A DNA stretch of 64,000 nucleotides from positions 2,666,001 through 2,730,000 of the forward strand of contig JADJPE010000005.1 of the NCBI GenBank assembly GCA_016713425.1. The letters run 5' to 3'. The stretch is from Deltaproteobacteria bacterium. Lineage in GTDB: Bacteria > Myxococcota > Kuafuiibacteriia > Kuafuiibacteriales > Kuafuiibacteriaceae. This document shows positions 54,201 to 61,835 of this stretch, in pieces (position 1 is the first letter of the stretch; every line of letters begins with the position of its first letter). The translations under genes were made by a program, and so were the position numbers. The notes under the pieces are model-generated. The model had not been told where the DNA came from. It saw nothing but the letters and a program-made list of their open reading frames with translations, and searched no databases.

Positions 54201-55239
54201 CACCGTTCGCGGTGGCGCACTCGTCCACGTCATCGCAAGCGTGACCGTCCGAGGCTAAGACGTAGCCCGCGTCGCAGGCGCATGCGTACGAGCCTGAGGT
54301 GTTCGTGCAGCTCTGCGCGCAGCCACCGTTCGCGGTGGCGCACTCGTCCACGTCATCGCAAGCGTGACCGTCCGAGGCTAAGACGTAGCCCGAGACGCAG
54401 GTGCATGCGTACGAGCCTGAGGTGTTCGTGCAGCTCTGCGCGCAGCCACCGTTCGCGGTGGCGCACTCGTCCACGTCGTGGCACCCTGCGGGCCCCGGTT
54501 CAAACCCGGGCTCGCACGCGCAGTCGCTAACCTGGCCGTAGGAAGCACATACAGAACCAGAAGAACAATCGCGCCCACATGCGCCACAATCGATCGGACC
54601 GAAATTCAGGTCTGTTTCGCACCCATTTCTCCAGTCACCATCGCAATCTCCAAAACCCGCGTCACAGAGCGTTCCGCAAACACCTTCACGACAAGAAGGC
54701 TGCCCGTGATGGTTGGAGCACGTCCTTGCGCAAGTACCACAATGACTCGGATCCTCTTTGAGTTTCTGCCCGCACGGATTGCGATGCCCCACAAAACCTC
54801 GGCTGAAGTGACGGATCTCGCCGACGACCACATCTGACACGAGACCGTCGATGGCGTCGAAATCCGCGTCGCCAGAAGTAGACCAATAGAGCGTGGCCTC
54901 CTTGGGATCGCCCGAGAAGGCGATCTCGACACGCACAGGTTGCTCAAAAGTTAGCCCGTTCGGCTCGAAGTGAATCACAGGTGAGAAGGCAACCAATCCC
55001 TCCGGGGCCAGCTCCGATGTTTCAGTGATAACGATGGTCGTTCTCTCTCGGAGAGCATCTCTCGGAACAAGAAGCCGAACATTCGAAGTCTCGACCATCC
55101 CACCGGCAACACCAAGTTCAACCGTCGCAGCGCTCTGAAGAGCAACATTCGACCGTTCAGTGCAACCACTCAACGCCAAGAGGCAGATGAACAACAGGCA
55201 CGCATCTGAAATGCTTCTCGGTAGGCTATGCCGACTCAT
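51211..55239 (-). CDS. Giant lipoprotein with 16 EGF-like repeats and a beta-propeller
   Basis: The 1342-residue protein starts with a lipobox signal (LLFICLLALSGC). Residues about 40-150 look like a ZU5/GAIN-associated sandwich (GGMVETSNVRLLVPRDAL). A Cys-rich stretch (155-250) precedes 16 tandem calcium-binding EGF-like modules (255-908), each 41 residues starting DVDECATANGGCAQSC and containing the CTNTSGSYAC hydroxylation-type consensus; the last module is diverged (DVNECSTGNGGC). A DUF4215-type Myxococcus disulfide repeat (CGNGVLEGLEQCDDGDN) follows, and then a WD40/TolB-like propeller with DGRYxxF blades to the end. It should be a surface-exposed, Ca2+-stiffened adhesion or sensing protein. 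Function is unknown. Confidence 0.85.
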   Translation of the reverse strand: MSRHSLPRSISDACLLFICLLALSGCTERSNVALQSAATVELGVAGGMVETSNVRLLVPRDALRERTTIVITETSELAPEGLVAFSPVIHFEPNGLTFEQPVRVEIAFSGDPKEATLYWSTSGDADFDAIDGLVSDVVVGEIRHFSRGFVGHRNPCGQKLKEDPSHCGTCARTCSNHHGQPSCREGVCGTLCDAGFGDCDGDWRNGCETDLNFGPIDCGACGRDCSSGSVCASYGQVSDCACEPGFEPGPAGCHDVDECATANGGCAQSCTNTSGSYACTCVSGYVLASDGHACDDVDECATANGGCAQSCTNTSGSYACACDAGYVLASDGHACDDVDECATANGGCAQSCTNTSGSYACACDAGHVLASDSHACDDVDECATANGGCAQSCTNTSGSYACTCVSGYVLASDGHACDDVDECATANGGCAQSCTNTSGSYACACDAGHVLASDSHACDDVDECATANGGCAQSCTNTSGSYACTCVSGYVLASDGHACDDVDECATANGGCAQSCTNTSGSYACACDAGHVLASDSHACDDVDECATANGGCAQSCTNTSGSYACTCVSGYVLASDGHACDDVDECATANGGCAQSCTNTSGSYACTCVSGYVLASDGHACDDVDECATANGGCAQSCTNTSGSYACTCVSGYVLASDGHACDDVDECATANGGCAQSCTNTSGSYACTCVSGYVLASDGHACDDVDECATANGGCAQSCTNTSGSYACTCVSGYVLASDGHACDDVDECATANGGCAQSCTNTSGSYACTCVSGYVLASDGHACDDVDECATANGGCAQSCTNTSGSYACACDAGHVLASDSHACDDVDECATANGGCAQSCTNTSGSYACACDSGYALASDGHACDDVNECSTGNGGCAQHCVNSAGSFACACNDGFVFAVDGYTCVSTGACGNGVLEGLEQCDDGDNAGGDGCSPACSYEDPIHVASPATSLPGICGVSEDGRYILFDTRAQLSIDDVNVLYDQYVFDVLTGTVERISQATSGEAGGTWNNFCDSGRALSGDGRYAVFAALDHFTEEPESVDWNDVFLRDRILGETTRISQSQITGLTDGHSHRPTISTDGRYIAFDSVATSLVQRDSMFRLDVYVFDRDSSAFELISRPPQGFANGHSTRPTLSRDGRFVLFSSEASNLVPNDLNALEDVFLADRQTGIIQAVSTSPSGELGNGRSYYAHSLSDDGRYVVFFTRATNLAGRPGLVVRDMMSGLTQFVSLAPDETPIPPTEGEIHYSSMSGDGRYVVWGSRVDWSGSMNGYSDVFVRDLERGTTREVSRNVSGFAGNNHSYGPGMISADGRRIVFVSDATNLISGVMAPPDSIYAAPN
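52633..54477 (-). repeat. Fifteen tandem 123-bp EGF-coding repeats
   Basis: Exactly 15 units of 123 bp separate the first DVDEC codon (54477) from the DVNEC of the sixteenth module (52632). Units are nearly identical in DNA, in two main subtypes (TCVSGYVLASDGH and ACDAGHVLASDSH) that alternate and then run as six TCV units. The near-identity at silent positions points to recent unequal recombination or gene conversion. Confidence 0.92.
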
Positions 55240-55578
55240 AGAGCCTTGAACACTAGTACTAGTTTATACCAATGTCTAAGCCAACAAAGACACAGCAAGG
55301 CATCGATGACCCACCGATTTGAATGGGTGCAATCCTTCCTAAACTACGGTGTGTTGGTGTGAGTGTCGCGAACACCTCGGAGTTTACGATGCTGGCTATC
55401 GACATCCAGCAGCTCTACCTGTATGGCGCACAACCCGAATAGCTACCATCGTTCCGACTCTGGTTCTTGATTTCTTTGGCGTCATCTTAAAGTACACTAA
55501 GCATATTCCACTCAGTAGCATTCGATAATCCAGACGATGTATCATCGCGAACCAGATTCTGGGGTGAGCGATTGCGCG
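55240..55578. other. Upstream region of the EGF gene with the second 37-bp repeat
   Basis: No gene is supported here. The promoter of the EGF lipoprotein should lie in 55240-55480. Bases 55493-55529 hold the second copy of the 37-bp direct repeat (TACACTAAGCATATTCCACT and on). Confidence 0.6.
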
Positions 55579-55935
55579 TTATCTCTGCCGTTGAACGTCT
55601 TCGAGGCGCACGTGATGGATCTGCTGGGTGCACCGATCGCTGATCTCCGAGACCAGCTCCTCGGGCGCTCGTAGGTAGAGGCTCAGGCGTCGGCGGAAGA
55701 TGGCATCCAGCCCGGGCCAGAGGCCAAGCCAAAGGAGCGCCGACGCGAGCTCGGCCTCGGTCGCGCCGGCCTGAACACTGCGAACGAGCGCCGCGTATAT
55801 GAGGTCCTTCTCGTCGAGGTCACCGCGACGATCCGTGAGGTGTCCGACGAGGAACTGCCGAGGCTTCCGGGAGGCCTGCTGACCGGTGGCGCCCCTGTGA
55901 CTAAGCGCCGATACCATCAGCCAAATCGAAATCAT
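55579..55935 (-). CDS. Hypothetical protein, helical, possibly truncated
   Basis: The 118-residue frame contains LDEKDLIYAALVRSVQAGAT, ALLWLGLWPGLDAIFRRRLS and RAPEELVSEISDRCTQQIHH. This amphipathic helical pattern is reminiscent of regulatory proteins with sigma-factor-like regions in myxobacteria. The first 30 residues are less convincing. It lies between the 37-bp repeat and an IS91-like fragment. No firm family. Confidence 0.35.
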   Translation of the reverse strand: MISIWLMVSALSHRGATGQQASRKPRQFLVGHLTDRRGDLDEKDLIYAALVRSVQAGATEAELASALLWLGLWPGLDAIFRRRLSLYLRAPEELVSEISDRCTQQIHHVRLEDVQRQR

Positions 55936-55977
55936 TCAGCCTGCGCTTACTCACAGGGGCTTGAACAACCACCAGGT

Positions 55978-56303
55978 CGATAGGGCAATCAATCGGCTTC
56001 GACTATGCCCGGAGCAGTCGGAGAACTGACGCAGATGTGCGACGAGTCACATGTTGCGCGCATTCTGGCCGGTTTGGAACGGCACAAGACTGGACTGCCG
56101 TTGAGTTCCGTAGCCTGCGCGCAGCGTTCAGACGTACCTCTCCCCAGCGGACGAGCAGCGCGACCGCGCGGACAAGAAGCGCCGAGCCCCGGAGCTTGGG
56201 CCCTTCGGTTGGTTTGTGGAGTCGATCAGAGATCGAGGGTGAGCTGAGGGGGATCTCGAGCGCATCGCGGCCGTCGCATCCGACCAAGAGTCGCTGCGAC
56301 GTG
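55978..56303 (-). mobile_element. IS91-like element, copy F (terminal 326 bp)
   Basis: It starts at the constant CGATAGGGCAATCAATCGGC terminus and follows the copy D/E subtype up to base 56303, then enters an unrelated gene. It holds only the last few transposase codons. This is the shortest one-ended copy in the window. Confidence 0.8.
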
Positions 56304-56353
56304 CTGCACCCACCACCGAGTCCACCGACAAGAGCGACGGCGACACGCTCGTC

Positions 56354-56779
56354 TTGACCGGCAAGCTCTTCCGCAAACGACGTGGTCGAGGCTACGTCTT
56401 CACCGAGAAGCCCCCGGAGCCCAAGCCTGTCCACGGGCCCGTGCGACGCCCGGCCCGGGTGGCCCAGATGCTCGCCTTCGCCCACGGGCTTGGAGCCGCC
56501 ATCGAGCGGGGCGACTTCCGCGACCAGGCCGACGCCGCCCGCTACTACCAGCTCACCCGGGCTCGGATCACCCAGCTCATGAACCTCACGCTGCTTGCCC
56601 CTGACATCCAGGAGCAGGTGCTCTACCTCGAGGCCGTCGATGGCCGGGAGCCGATGAGCGAGCGGGACCTGCGGACGGTGATCTACGCCGGGGACTGGGG
56701 CGCGCAGCGGATCGAGTGGCGCCACCTACGCGAGCAGACTGCCTACGCCTCCGACGCGTCAGACCACCCGCACAGCTGA
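56354..56779 (+). CDS. HTH protein with ParB/KorB-like motif, possibly 5'-truncated
   Basis: The 141-residue frame has a basic start (LTGKLFRKRRGRGYVFTEKP), then RPARVAQMLAFAHGLGAAIE and ARYYQLTRARITQLMNLTLL, an HTH like those in ParB/KorB relatives, with LAPDIQEQVLYLEAVDGREP following. Such proteins are often encoded beside site-specific recombinases in integrated elements. The frame is open into the IS91-like copy F, so the natural start may be lost. Confidence 0.5.
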   Translation: MTGKLFRKRRGRGYVFTEKPPEPKPVHGPVRRPARVAQMLAFAHGLGAAIERGDFRDQADAARYYQLTRARITQLMNLTLLAPDIQEQVLYLEAVDGREPMSERDLRTVIYAGDWGAQRIEWRHLREQTAYASDASDHPHS

Positions 56780-57366
56780 CACTCGGCGCCGATGTAGCGG
56801 CGATCATGCTCGTCGTCGATCCACTCACGTCCCCGAAGGTTGTCGGGCTCAGCGCCGCATTTCGGACAGCAGACGAAAACGCCGGCCCCCCAGAACTCGC
56901 GGATGTCCAAGCCCGCGTCTTCGATGGCGTGCTGCACCGCCATCCGAAGCTCCTTGTCTGTCTCGATGCCGAGAACATCCTTAGCGACCATGATCGGCTC
57001 GCGCTCGTTTCGCCCATCCGCGTATCGGATGTGCTGGATGAGCGGAGGCAGCTGAGCGTCGTCGAGGACGACGGGAACGAGCTTACACTTCGGGTCGTTC
57101 ATCAAACGGGTCAGCGCGCTGTTCATCTCGCCCTCGACCCAACGAGACGCTGCGGCATGGCGCGACCAGACCAGCAGGAAGATGTCGAAGTCTTGAAGGC
57201 CCTCGTTGATGGCGCTTGGGATCGAGTCGCCGGGACGAATCTTCCAGGCGTCGAACCAGACCTGGCATCCAACGAGCTGCAGCGCACTTGCCAGCTTTTC
57301 CACGTAAGGCTTGTCCGCCGAGTTGTGTGAGAGGAATACGTGCGGGTGTTCTTGAGTGGAGGTCAT
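56743..57366 (-). CDS. TIR-domain protein with C-terminal zinc ribbon
   Basis: The 207-residue protein begins HVFLSHNSADKPYVEKLASA, then VWFDAWKIRPGDSIPSAINE, FDIFLLVWSRHAAASRWVEG and EMNSAL: a bacterial TIR domain with Glu80 in the position of the NADase catalytic glutamate. After residue about 165 a CPKCG ... CQLCGW pair forms a zinc ribbon. TIR effectors deplete or convert NAD+ in anti-phage defence. The start (ATG 57366) lies 11 bp after the stop of the nuclease-helicase, so both are probably one operon. What triggers the TIR is not visible. Confidence 0.82.
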   Translation of the reverse strand: MTSTQEHPHVFLSHNSADKPYVEKLASALQLVGCQVWFDAWKIRPGDSIPSAINEGLQDFDIFLLVWSRHAAASRWVEGEMNSALTRLMNDPKCKLVPVVLDDAQLPPLIQHIRYADGRNEREPIMVAKDVLGIETDKELRMAVQHAIEDAGLDIREFWGAGVFVCCPKCGAEPDNLRGREWIDDEHDRRYIGAECQLCGWSDASEA

Positions 57367-57376
57367 CACGCAACTC

Positions 57377-60300
57377 CTACGGCTGGTAGATCTCGGCCAG
57401 CTCCAAGTAGCGGCAGAAGGCGTTCGCGAGCTGGATCTGTCGCGGTGTCCGGCACTCGGGTTCGAAGAGCCGTGGGCTGGCGACCAGAATGCAGGCGCAG
57501 CGGGCTCGCGATGTGGCGACGTTGAGCCGGTTCAGGCTGAACAGGAACTCCATCCCGCGCGGCGCCTCGTCGGGCGACGAGGTCGCCATCGAGTAGATGA
57601 CCACCGGGGCCTCCTGCCCCTGGAACTTGTCGACGGTGCCGATGCGCGCAGTCGGAAGCCGCTCTCCGAGAGCACCGACCTGTGCGTTGTAGGGGGCGAC
57701 GATGAGAACATCCCGCTCGGTGATGGGTGCCTGCTCGCCCAGGCGGTTGGTCCAGCTCAGGCCGCTCGACACCAGCGCACGATGAAGGTCGGCCACCGCC
57801 TCGACCTCCTCGGCCGAGCTGTTCTGGTTGCCCTCGTGCTCTACGGGGAGGAACCAGAGTCCGGCCCCTGCGAATGACGTCTCTCCATCGATGGCCTGCT
57901 GCCCCAGATCTGGACGCGACTGCAGCCGCCCCTCGTAGAAGAGCTCCGAGGTCAGAGTGCAGATCGACGGATGCAATCGCCACGTTTCGGCCAGGAAAAG
58001 CCCTCGGTCCGCCGGGATGGTCTGCCGATCGCCGAGCAAGTGCTGAAGCGCGGAGACCTCGGTGCCCTCTGGATGACTGCCTTGGAGGGGCTGGTCCAAC
58101 TGCTGGGGGTCGCCAAGCATGACGACGTTGCGGGCTGCCTGGGCGACAGCGAGCACGTTGGCCAGCGACATCTGGCCGGCCTCGTCAACGAAGAGCACGT
58201 CGACAGACTGGAACAATTCCTCTCGGGCCCACAGCCAGGCCGTGCCGGCTGCTACCTGCACGTCCCCGTCTTCGAGCGCCGCGACGACATCCTTGTTCTT
58301 GGTCGTCTCGCGGATCGGTTGCCCTTCGTCCTTGGCCGCCTTGCCGCTGACCTTCTGCAGACAGCGAATGGAACGGCCTTCCTCGGCCGCGGCTCTGACG
58401 ACGCCGTCGAGCAGATTGCGGATGACCTTGTGGCTCACCGCGGTGATTCCGACCTTCTTCCCCGCACGGACGAGCTCGCAGATCATCCGCGCGCCGGTGA
58501 AGGTCTTGCCGGCGCCCGGCGGCCCCTGGATGGCCAGCACGCCACCATCCAGCTCGAGTCCAATTCGACGGGCAGCATCCACGGGCGGCTCTCCGTCCCG
58601 CTGGAGCGACGCCCTGTCGGCCAAGGGCTCCCGCAGCCTCGGAGCACGAGACAAGAGAAGGTCCCGCGCCGCGCGGTGCGGGCCAGCCGCATCGATTCCG
58701 TTCGATGCCACCCACTCACCGAGACGAAACAAGGCTTCTGCTTGCTCGCGTGCGGTCACTACCGAATGCGCGAATAGGGCCGTCGGGTGAAATTCCGCGG
58801 TGTCCGAACGCTTCTTGATGTCGATGGTCCGAGCTTGGGTGTCGATGGCCGCGACCGACCCGAGTGGCTCGCCGCCGACCCTGTGGAGGGGATCATCTTC
58901 GGAGATATCGGTGTCCTGCGCTGGGAATCGATAGCGGTGCACTGGGCACCGATCGGTGCCGCCGACGCGGGTCTCGAACCCGAGTCCGGCGAGCCCTTCC
59001 TTCTCGTCGAGAAGCTCTTCGTCACCAAGAGCAGCAAGGCGGAAGTACTCCCACCACGGAGCTTTCTCCTCGCGCCGGTGCCAGTCGAGCATGTTCGCGA
59101 GCAGCCACGTTGCGTGCTGCTCATCGCTGCGCTCTTCCCGATCGACGGGCACGTCCGCAAGCAGGCGAGCCATGAGAGCCTGCACCCGCTGCTGACGCTC
59201 GTCGACGCTCTCGTTCGGCGCTCCATCCCCTAGCTCGGGCCGGGGCAGCTCCTCGCCGTCACGAACAAGGTCGGCACGCAGCTCCTCCAACCAGTCCCGC
59301 AGCCGGAGCGTGGAGACGCAATCGTCGCGGTTGTAGGTTTCGACCGCCGCGCGTACGTCCGCGGGCGCGACATCAACCTGGCCAAGCTCGAGGGCTCTCT
59401 CGAACGCGCGCAGGTTCTTGGATGCCTCGCGCAGCTCGACCTCGCGCTCGTAGCCATAGAACTGCTCGAGGTCCTTGATCGAGTAGCGCTCGACGCTCGC
59501 GCGGATGGACTGCTTGGCGATCGAGTACAGGTCGACGAAGACGCCGGCCCGGAGCAGACGGTCGACCTCGTCCTCTCGCGTGGCGTACCGACCCATCAGG
59601 CGCTTCATGGCGCCAGGCTCGTAGGGCGCGAAATGGAAGATGTGCAGGTCCGGGTGCTGCGACCAACGCTCCATCACCTCGTCGATGAACGCCTCGAAAG
59701 CCATTCGCTCCTCGGCAGCGTTCACCGCCCACCGGGATCGATAGGCGGTCGCGCCATCCTCCACCACGACCCAGCCCAGCAAATACTCGAGGCCGCCGGT
59801 TCCCACGAAGGGATCACCTTCGATGTCGAAGAAGATATCGCCCGCCGAGGGCATCGGCAGCCGTGCCAGCCCGCGCTCGGGCTCACGCGGGAGCAGCTCG
59901 TACACCGGACGACTCTCGGTGCGCCCCTGCAGCTGAACGCGGGCCTGCTCGCGCACGCGCACCAGGCCATCGGCCGAGCCGCGGCTTGGCTTGCGCTCGA
60001 GTGGCAGCGGCAGCTGGGCGAGATCGGCCAGCGTGTTGACGCCCCAGGTGCCGAGCTCGCGCCGCTGCAACTTAGAGACGCCCGCCACCAGCGACAGATG
60101 GTCATCGTCGCGCCGACGCCGGTCACAGGCCGACCACCATCGGCAGACGTCGCACTGGACCACTGGCTCGGGATAGGTGGCAGGCGTCTCGTCGACAGCG
60201 ACGGACGCTGCCCCCGCGAGGCGCGAGCGCACGAACCGGTAATAGGCGAGGTAGTCGTGCACGCGGTAGGTCTCGGGCTCGAACTCCACGCCCGGTGACA

Positions 60301-60802
60301 CGACGTGCATGAACTCGGGCAGCTGGCCTTGCACCTCGCGGACAACGTCGGAGTACAGGCACAGCTGCAGGATCGTGCCTGCTCGGGTCTCGCGCGCGAG
60401 CTTGGTGTCGATGACCTCGTAGCTCCAGTCACCGAGCCCACTGCCGACCGCCACTCGCCGGAGGATGTCGGCGCGCCCGAACCACTGGCCGTCCGCCAGC
60501 GTGGCCTGAACGATCACGTCGGCTCCGCTCCGCATGGCTTCGACGGTCGCATCGAAGGCGGAACCGTCGCCCTCTGAGGTGACCTCGACGACGTTCATCC
60601 CCCGGTTGCGAAGGTGGTCGAGGTACTGGGACTCGTGCTCGAAGCCGCGTTGCTGCAGGACTTCCAACAGGGGATCCCGAAACGTGGGGGGTGAGAGCCG
60701 GCCGTGCGCAGCCTGCAGATCGAGCATCGTGAGATGCCGGCAGCCGAGGTGATTTGCCAGGTCGCTGGCCGACAGCCTCGGTGTTCCCCCTTGAATCCGC
60801 AT
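57377..60802 (-). CDS. TM0106-type RecB-like nuclease fused to SF1 helicase
   Basis: From ATG 60802 the protein has 1141 residues (an upstream ATG at 60946 adds an atypical leader). N-terminal: a RecB-like nuclease with GRADILRRV and YEVIDTKLARETRAGTILQL, plus a CDVCRWWSAC Cys cluster. Middle: an RNase H-like exonuclease segment (GDIFFDIEGDPFVGTGGLEY ... ETYNRDDCVSTLRLRDW). C-terminal: an SF1B DNA2-like helicase with GPPGAGKTFTG, VLFVDEAGQMS, MLGDPQQLDQP, VDKFQGQEAPVV and NVATSRARCA. It probably unwinds and cuts DNA. Its place next to a TIR gene and divergent from BREX supports a defence role. The nuclease has Asp in place of the usual Glu in its D-x-K step. Confidence 0.85.
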   Translation of the reverse strand: MRIQGGTPRLSASDLANHLGCRHLTMLDLQAAHGRLSPPTFRDPLLEVLQQRGFEHESQYLDHLRNRGMNVVEVTSEGDGSAFDATVEAMRSGADVIVQATLADGQWFGRADILRRVAVGSGLGDWSYEVIDTKLARETRAGTILQLCLYSDVVREVQGQLPEFMHVVSPGVEFEPETYRVHDYLAYYRFVRSRLAGAASVAVDETPATYPEPVVQCDVCRWWSACDRRRRDDDHLSLVAGVSKLQRRELGTWGVNTLADLAQLPLPLERKPSRGSADGLVRVREQARVQLQGRTESRPVYELLPREPERGLARLPMPSAGDIFFDIEGDPFVGTGGLEYLLGWVVVEDGATAYRSRWAVNAAEERMAFEAFIDEVMERWSQHPDLHIFHFAPYEPGAMKRLMGRYATREDEVDRLLRAGVFVDLYSIAKQSIRASVERYSIKDLEQFYGYEREVELREASKNLRAFERALELGQVDVAPADVRAAVETYNRDDCVSTLRLRDWLEELRADLVRDGEELPRPELGDGAPNESVDERQQRVQALMARLLADVPVDREERSDEQHATWLLANMLDWHRREEKAPWWEYFRLAALGDEELLDEKEGLAGLGFETRVGGTDRCPVHRYRFPAQDTDISEDDPLHRVGGEPLGSVAAIDTQARTIDIKKRSDTAEFHPTALFAHSVVTAREQAEALFRLGEWVASNGIDAAGPHRAARDLLLSRAPRLREPLADRASLQRDGEPPVDAARRIGLELDGGVLAIQGPPGAGKTFTGARMICELVRAGKKVGITAVSHKVIRNLLDGVVRAAAEEGRSIRCLQKVSGKAAKDEGQPIRETTKNKDVVAALEDGDVQVAAGTAWLWAREELFQSVDVLFVDEAGQMSLANVLAVAQAARNVVMLGDPQQLDQPLQGSHPEGTEVSALQHLLGDRQTIPADRGLFLAETWRLHPSICTLTSELFYEGRLQSRPDLGQQAIDGETSFAGAGLWFLPVEHEGNQNSSAEEVEAVADLHRALVSSGLSWTNRLGEQAPITERDVLIVAPYNAQVGALGERLPTARIGTVDKFQGQEAPVVIYSMATSSPDEAPRGMEFLFSLNRLNVATSRARCACILVASPRLFEPECRTPRQIQLANAFCRYLELAEIYQP

Positions 60803-61050
60803 CGATGCCTCGTCTCTGCCAGCCTCCGGTGCCGGGCACAACATGGTGAAATTGCACGACCCAGCACCGAGTAGCGAAGCCCCCCACGCCGTCCTTGACC
60901 GACTATAACCGACTCTGGTTGTCTTTGAAACGCTTTTGAGCGCCAAGACGGGCGGTGATATGCTCGGCTCCCCTCAATTGAGGGAGCCGGGGGCGGCGCG
61001 CCTGGGTGCAGGTCGCGCCGGGAGCCTTTGCCACCTGGGAGAGTTTGCTG
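60803..61050 (+). promoter_or_regulatory. Divergent promoter region with a long inverted repeat
   Basis: Between the nuclease-helicase and the BREX operon, 60966-60988 contains CTCAATTGAG (10-bp perfect palindrome) flanked by GGCTCCC and GGAGCC arms, giving a 23-base dyad with a one-base bulge. It is well placed to be the operator of a regulator of one or both operons, perhaps the HTH protein encoded next. Confidence 0.5.
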
Positions 61051-61266
61051 ATGTCCACCGAACCCTGGGTCTCTGTCGAAGACGTCGCGAAGCACCTCAG
61101 CGTCGCGAAGGACTCGATCTATCGCTGGATCGAGCACAAGGGCTTGCCCGCCCACAAGGTCGGCCGCCTCTGGAAGTTCAAGCTCACCGAGGTGGATGAC
61201 TGGGTCCGCGCGGGCGGCGCTGGCAGCGAGGGGCCCGATCACACGGATGGGGAGGCGCAGGGATGA
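61051..61266 (+). CDS. Excisionase-type HTH protein, first gene of the BREX operon
   Basis: ATG 61051 follows GGGAGAG. The 71-residue protein has WVSVEDVAKHLSVAKDSIYR followed by WIEHKGLPAHKVGRLWKFK, a helix-turn-helix of the MerR/excisionase (HTH_17) family. It overlaps brxE by 4 nt (ATGA). It could regulate the operon through the upstream dyad; this is inference. Confidence 0.85.
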   Translation: MSTEPWVSVEDVAKHLSVAKDSIYRWIEHKGLPAHKVGRLWKFKLTEVDDWVRAGGAGSEGPDHTDGEAQG

Positions 61267-61832
61267 CCGACGCCACGCCCTCCATCGATTTCGATCGGCT
61301 GTTCAAGCTCCGGCTCGTGGTGGCGCGCCATGGCGAGATGGACGCCGCCAAGTGGTGGAACACCCAGGGCATGCTCGGCCGCCGCGGCGCCGTCGTGCTC
61401 AAGCGCGGGTTCCCGGCGACGCACCACTTCACCCAGGCGCGGATCGTCTTCGAGGTCGCCAAGAGTCGCTGCCATGAGCTCTTCGACCCGCCGGGCTGCA
61501 TGACGTTGTGGAGCCTGCCCGCCGAGATCGAGGAGCAGTTCCAGGAACACTGGCAGGGCTGGCTGGACGAGACCGACAAGTGGACGCCGGTCTTTCAGCA
61601 GGTCGAGGCGCAGTCCGGCGCCGACCTGCTCAAGTCACTCGGCGAGCTCGACCTCATCTCGCAAGAGCAACTCAACGCGGTCGCCAAGCTGCGACGCTCG
61701 GCAGAGAACCGGGCGGTGCCCATCTCCGGCACGTTCCGACCGAACGACGACATCATCACGATCCTCGCTGCCGGCTTTGCCCGGGGCGAGTCAGGCAACC
61801 CCGCCATTCCCTACGCAAGGCTGGAGGCGTAA
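61263..61832 (+). CDS. brxE: BREX protein BrxE
   Basis: The 189-residue protein starts within the HTH stop. FDRLFKLRLVVARHGEMDAA KWWNTQGMLG and KRGFPATHHFTQARIVFEVA are features I associate with BrxE of type 5/6 BREX systems. It is followed immediately by brxA, brxB and brxC. BrxE has no settled biochemical role. The subtype call rests on the presence of BrxE and the gene order; pglX, pglZ and brxHI lie beyond the window. Confidence 0.75.
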   Translation: MTDATPSIDFDRLFKLRLVVARHGEMDAAKWWNTQGMLGRRGAVVLKRGFPATHHFTQARIVFEVAKSRCHELFDPPGCMTLWSLPAEIEEQFQEHWQGWLDETDKWTPVFQQVEAQSGADLLKSLGELDLISQEQLNAVAKLRRSAENRAVPISGTFRPNDDIITILAAGFARGESGNPAIPYARLEA

Positions 61833-61835
61833 GCG

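Noticed and set aside
52600..54480. CRISPR array suspected from regular repeats
   Set aside because: The 123-bp periodic units are entirely coding and contiguous, without spacers.
52683..54530. 615-residue Arg/Ser-rich ORF on the plus strand
   Set aside because: It is the exact antisense of the EGF repeats; its composition (repeated RSRWRTRPRH) is a by-product of the repeat and GC content.
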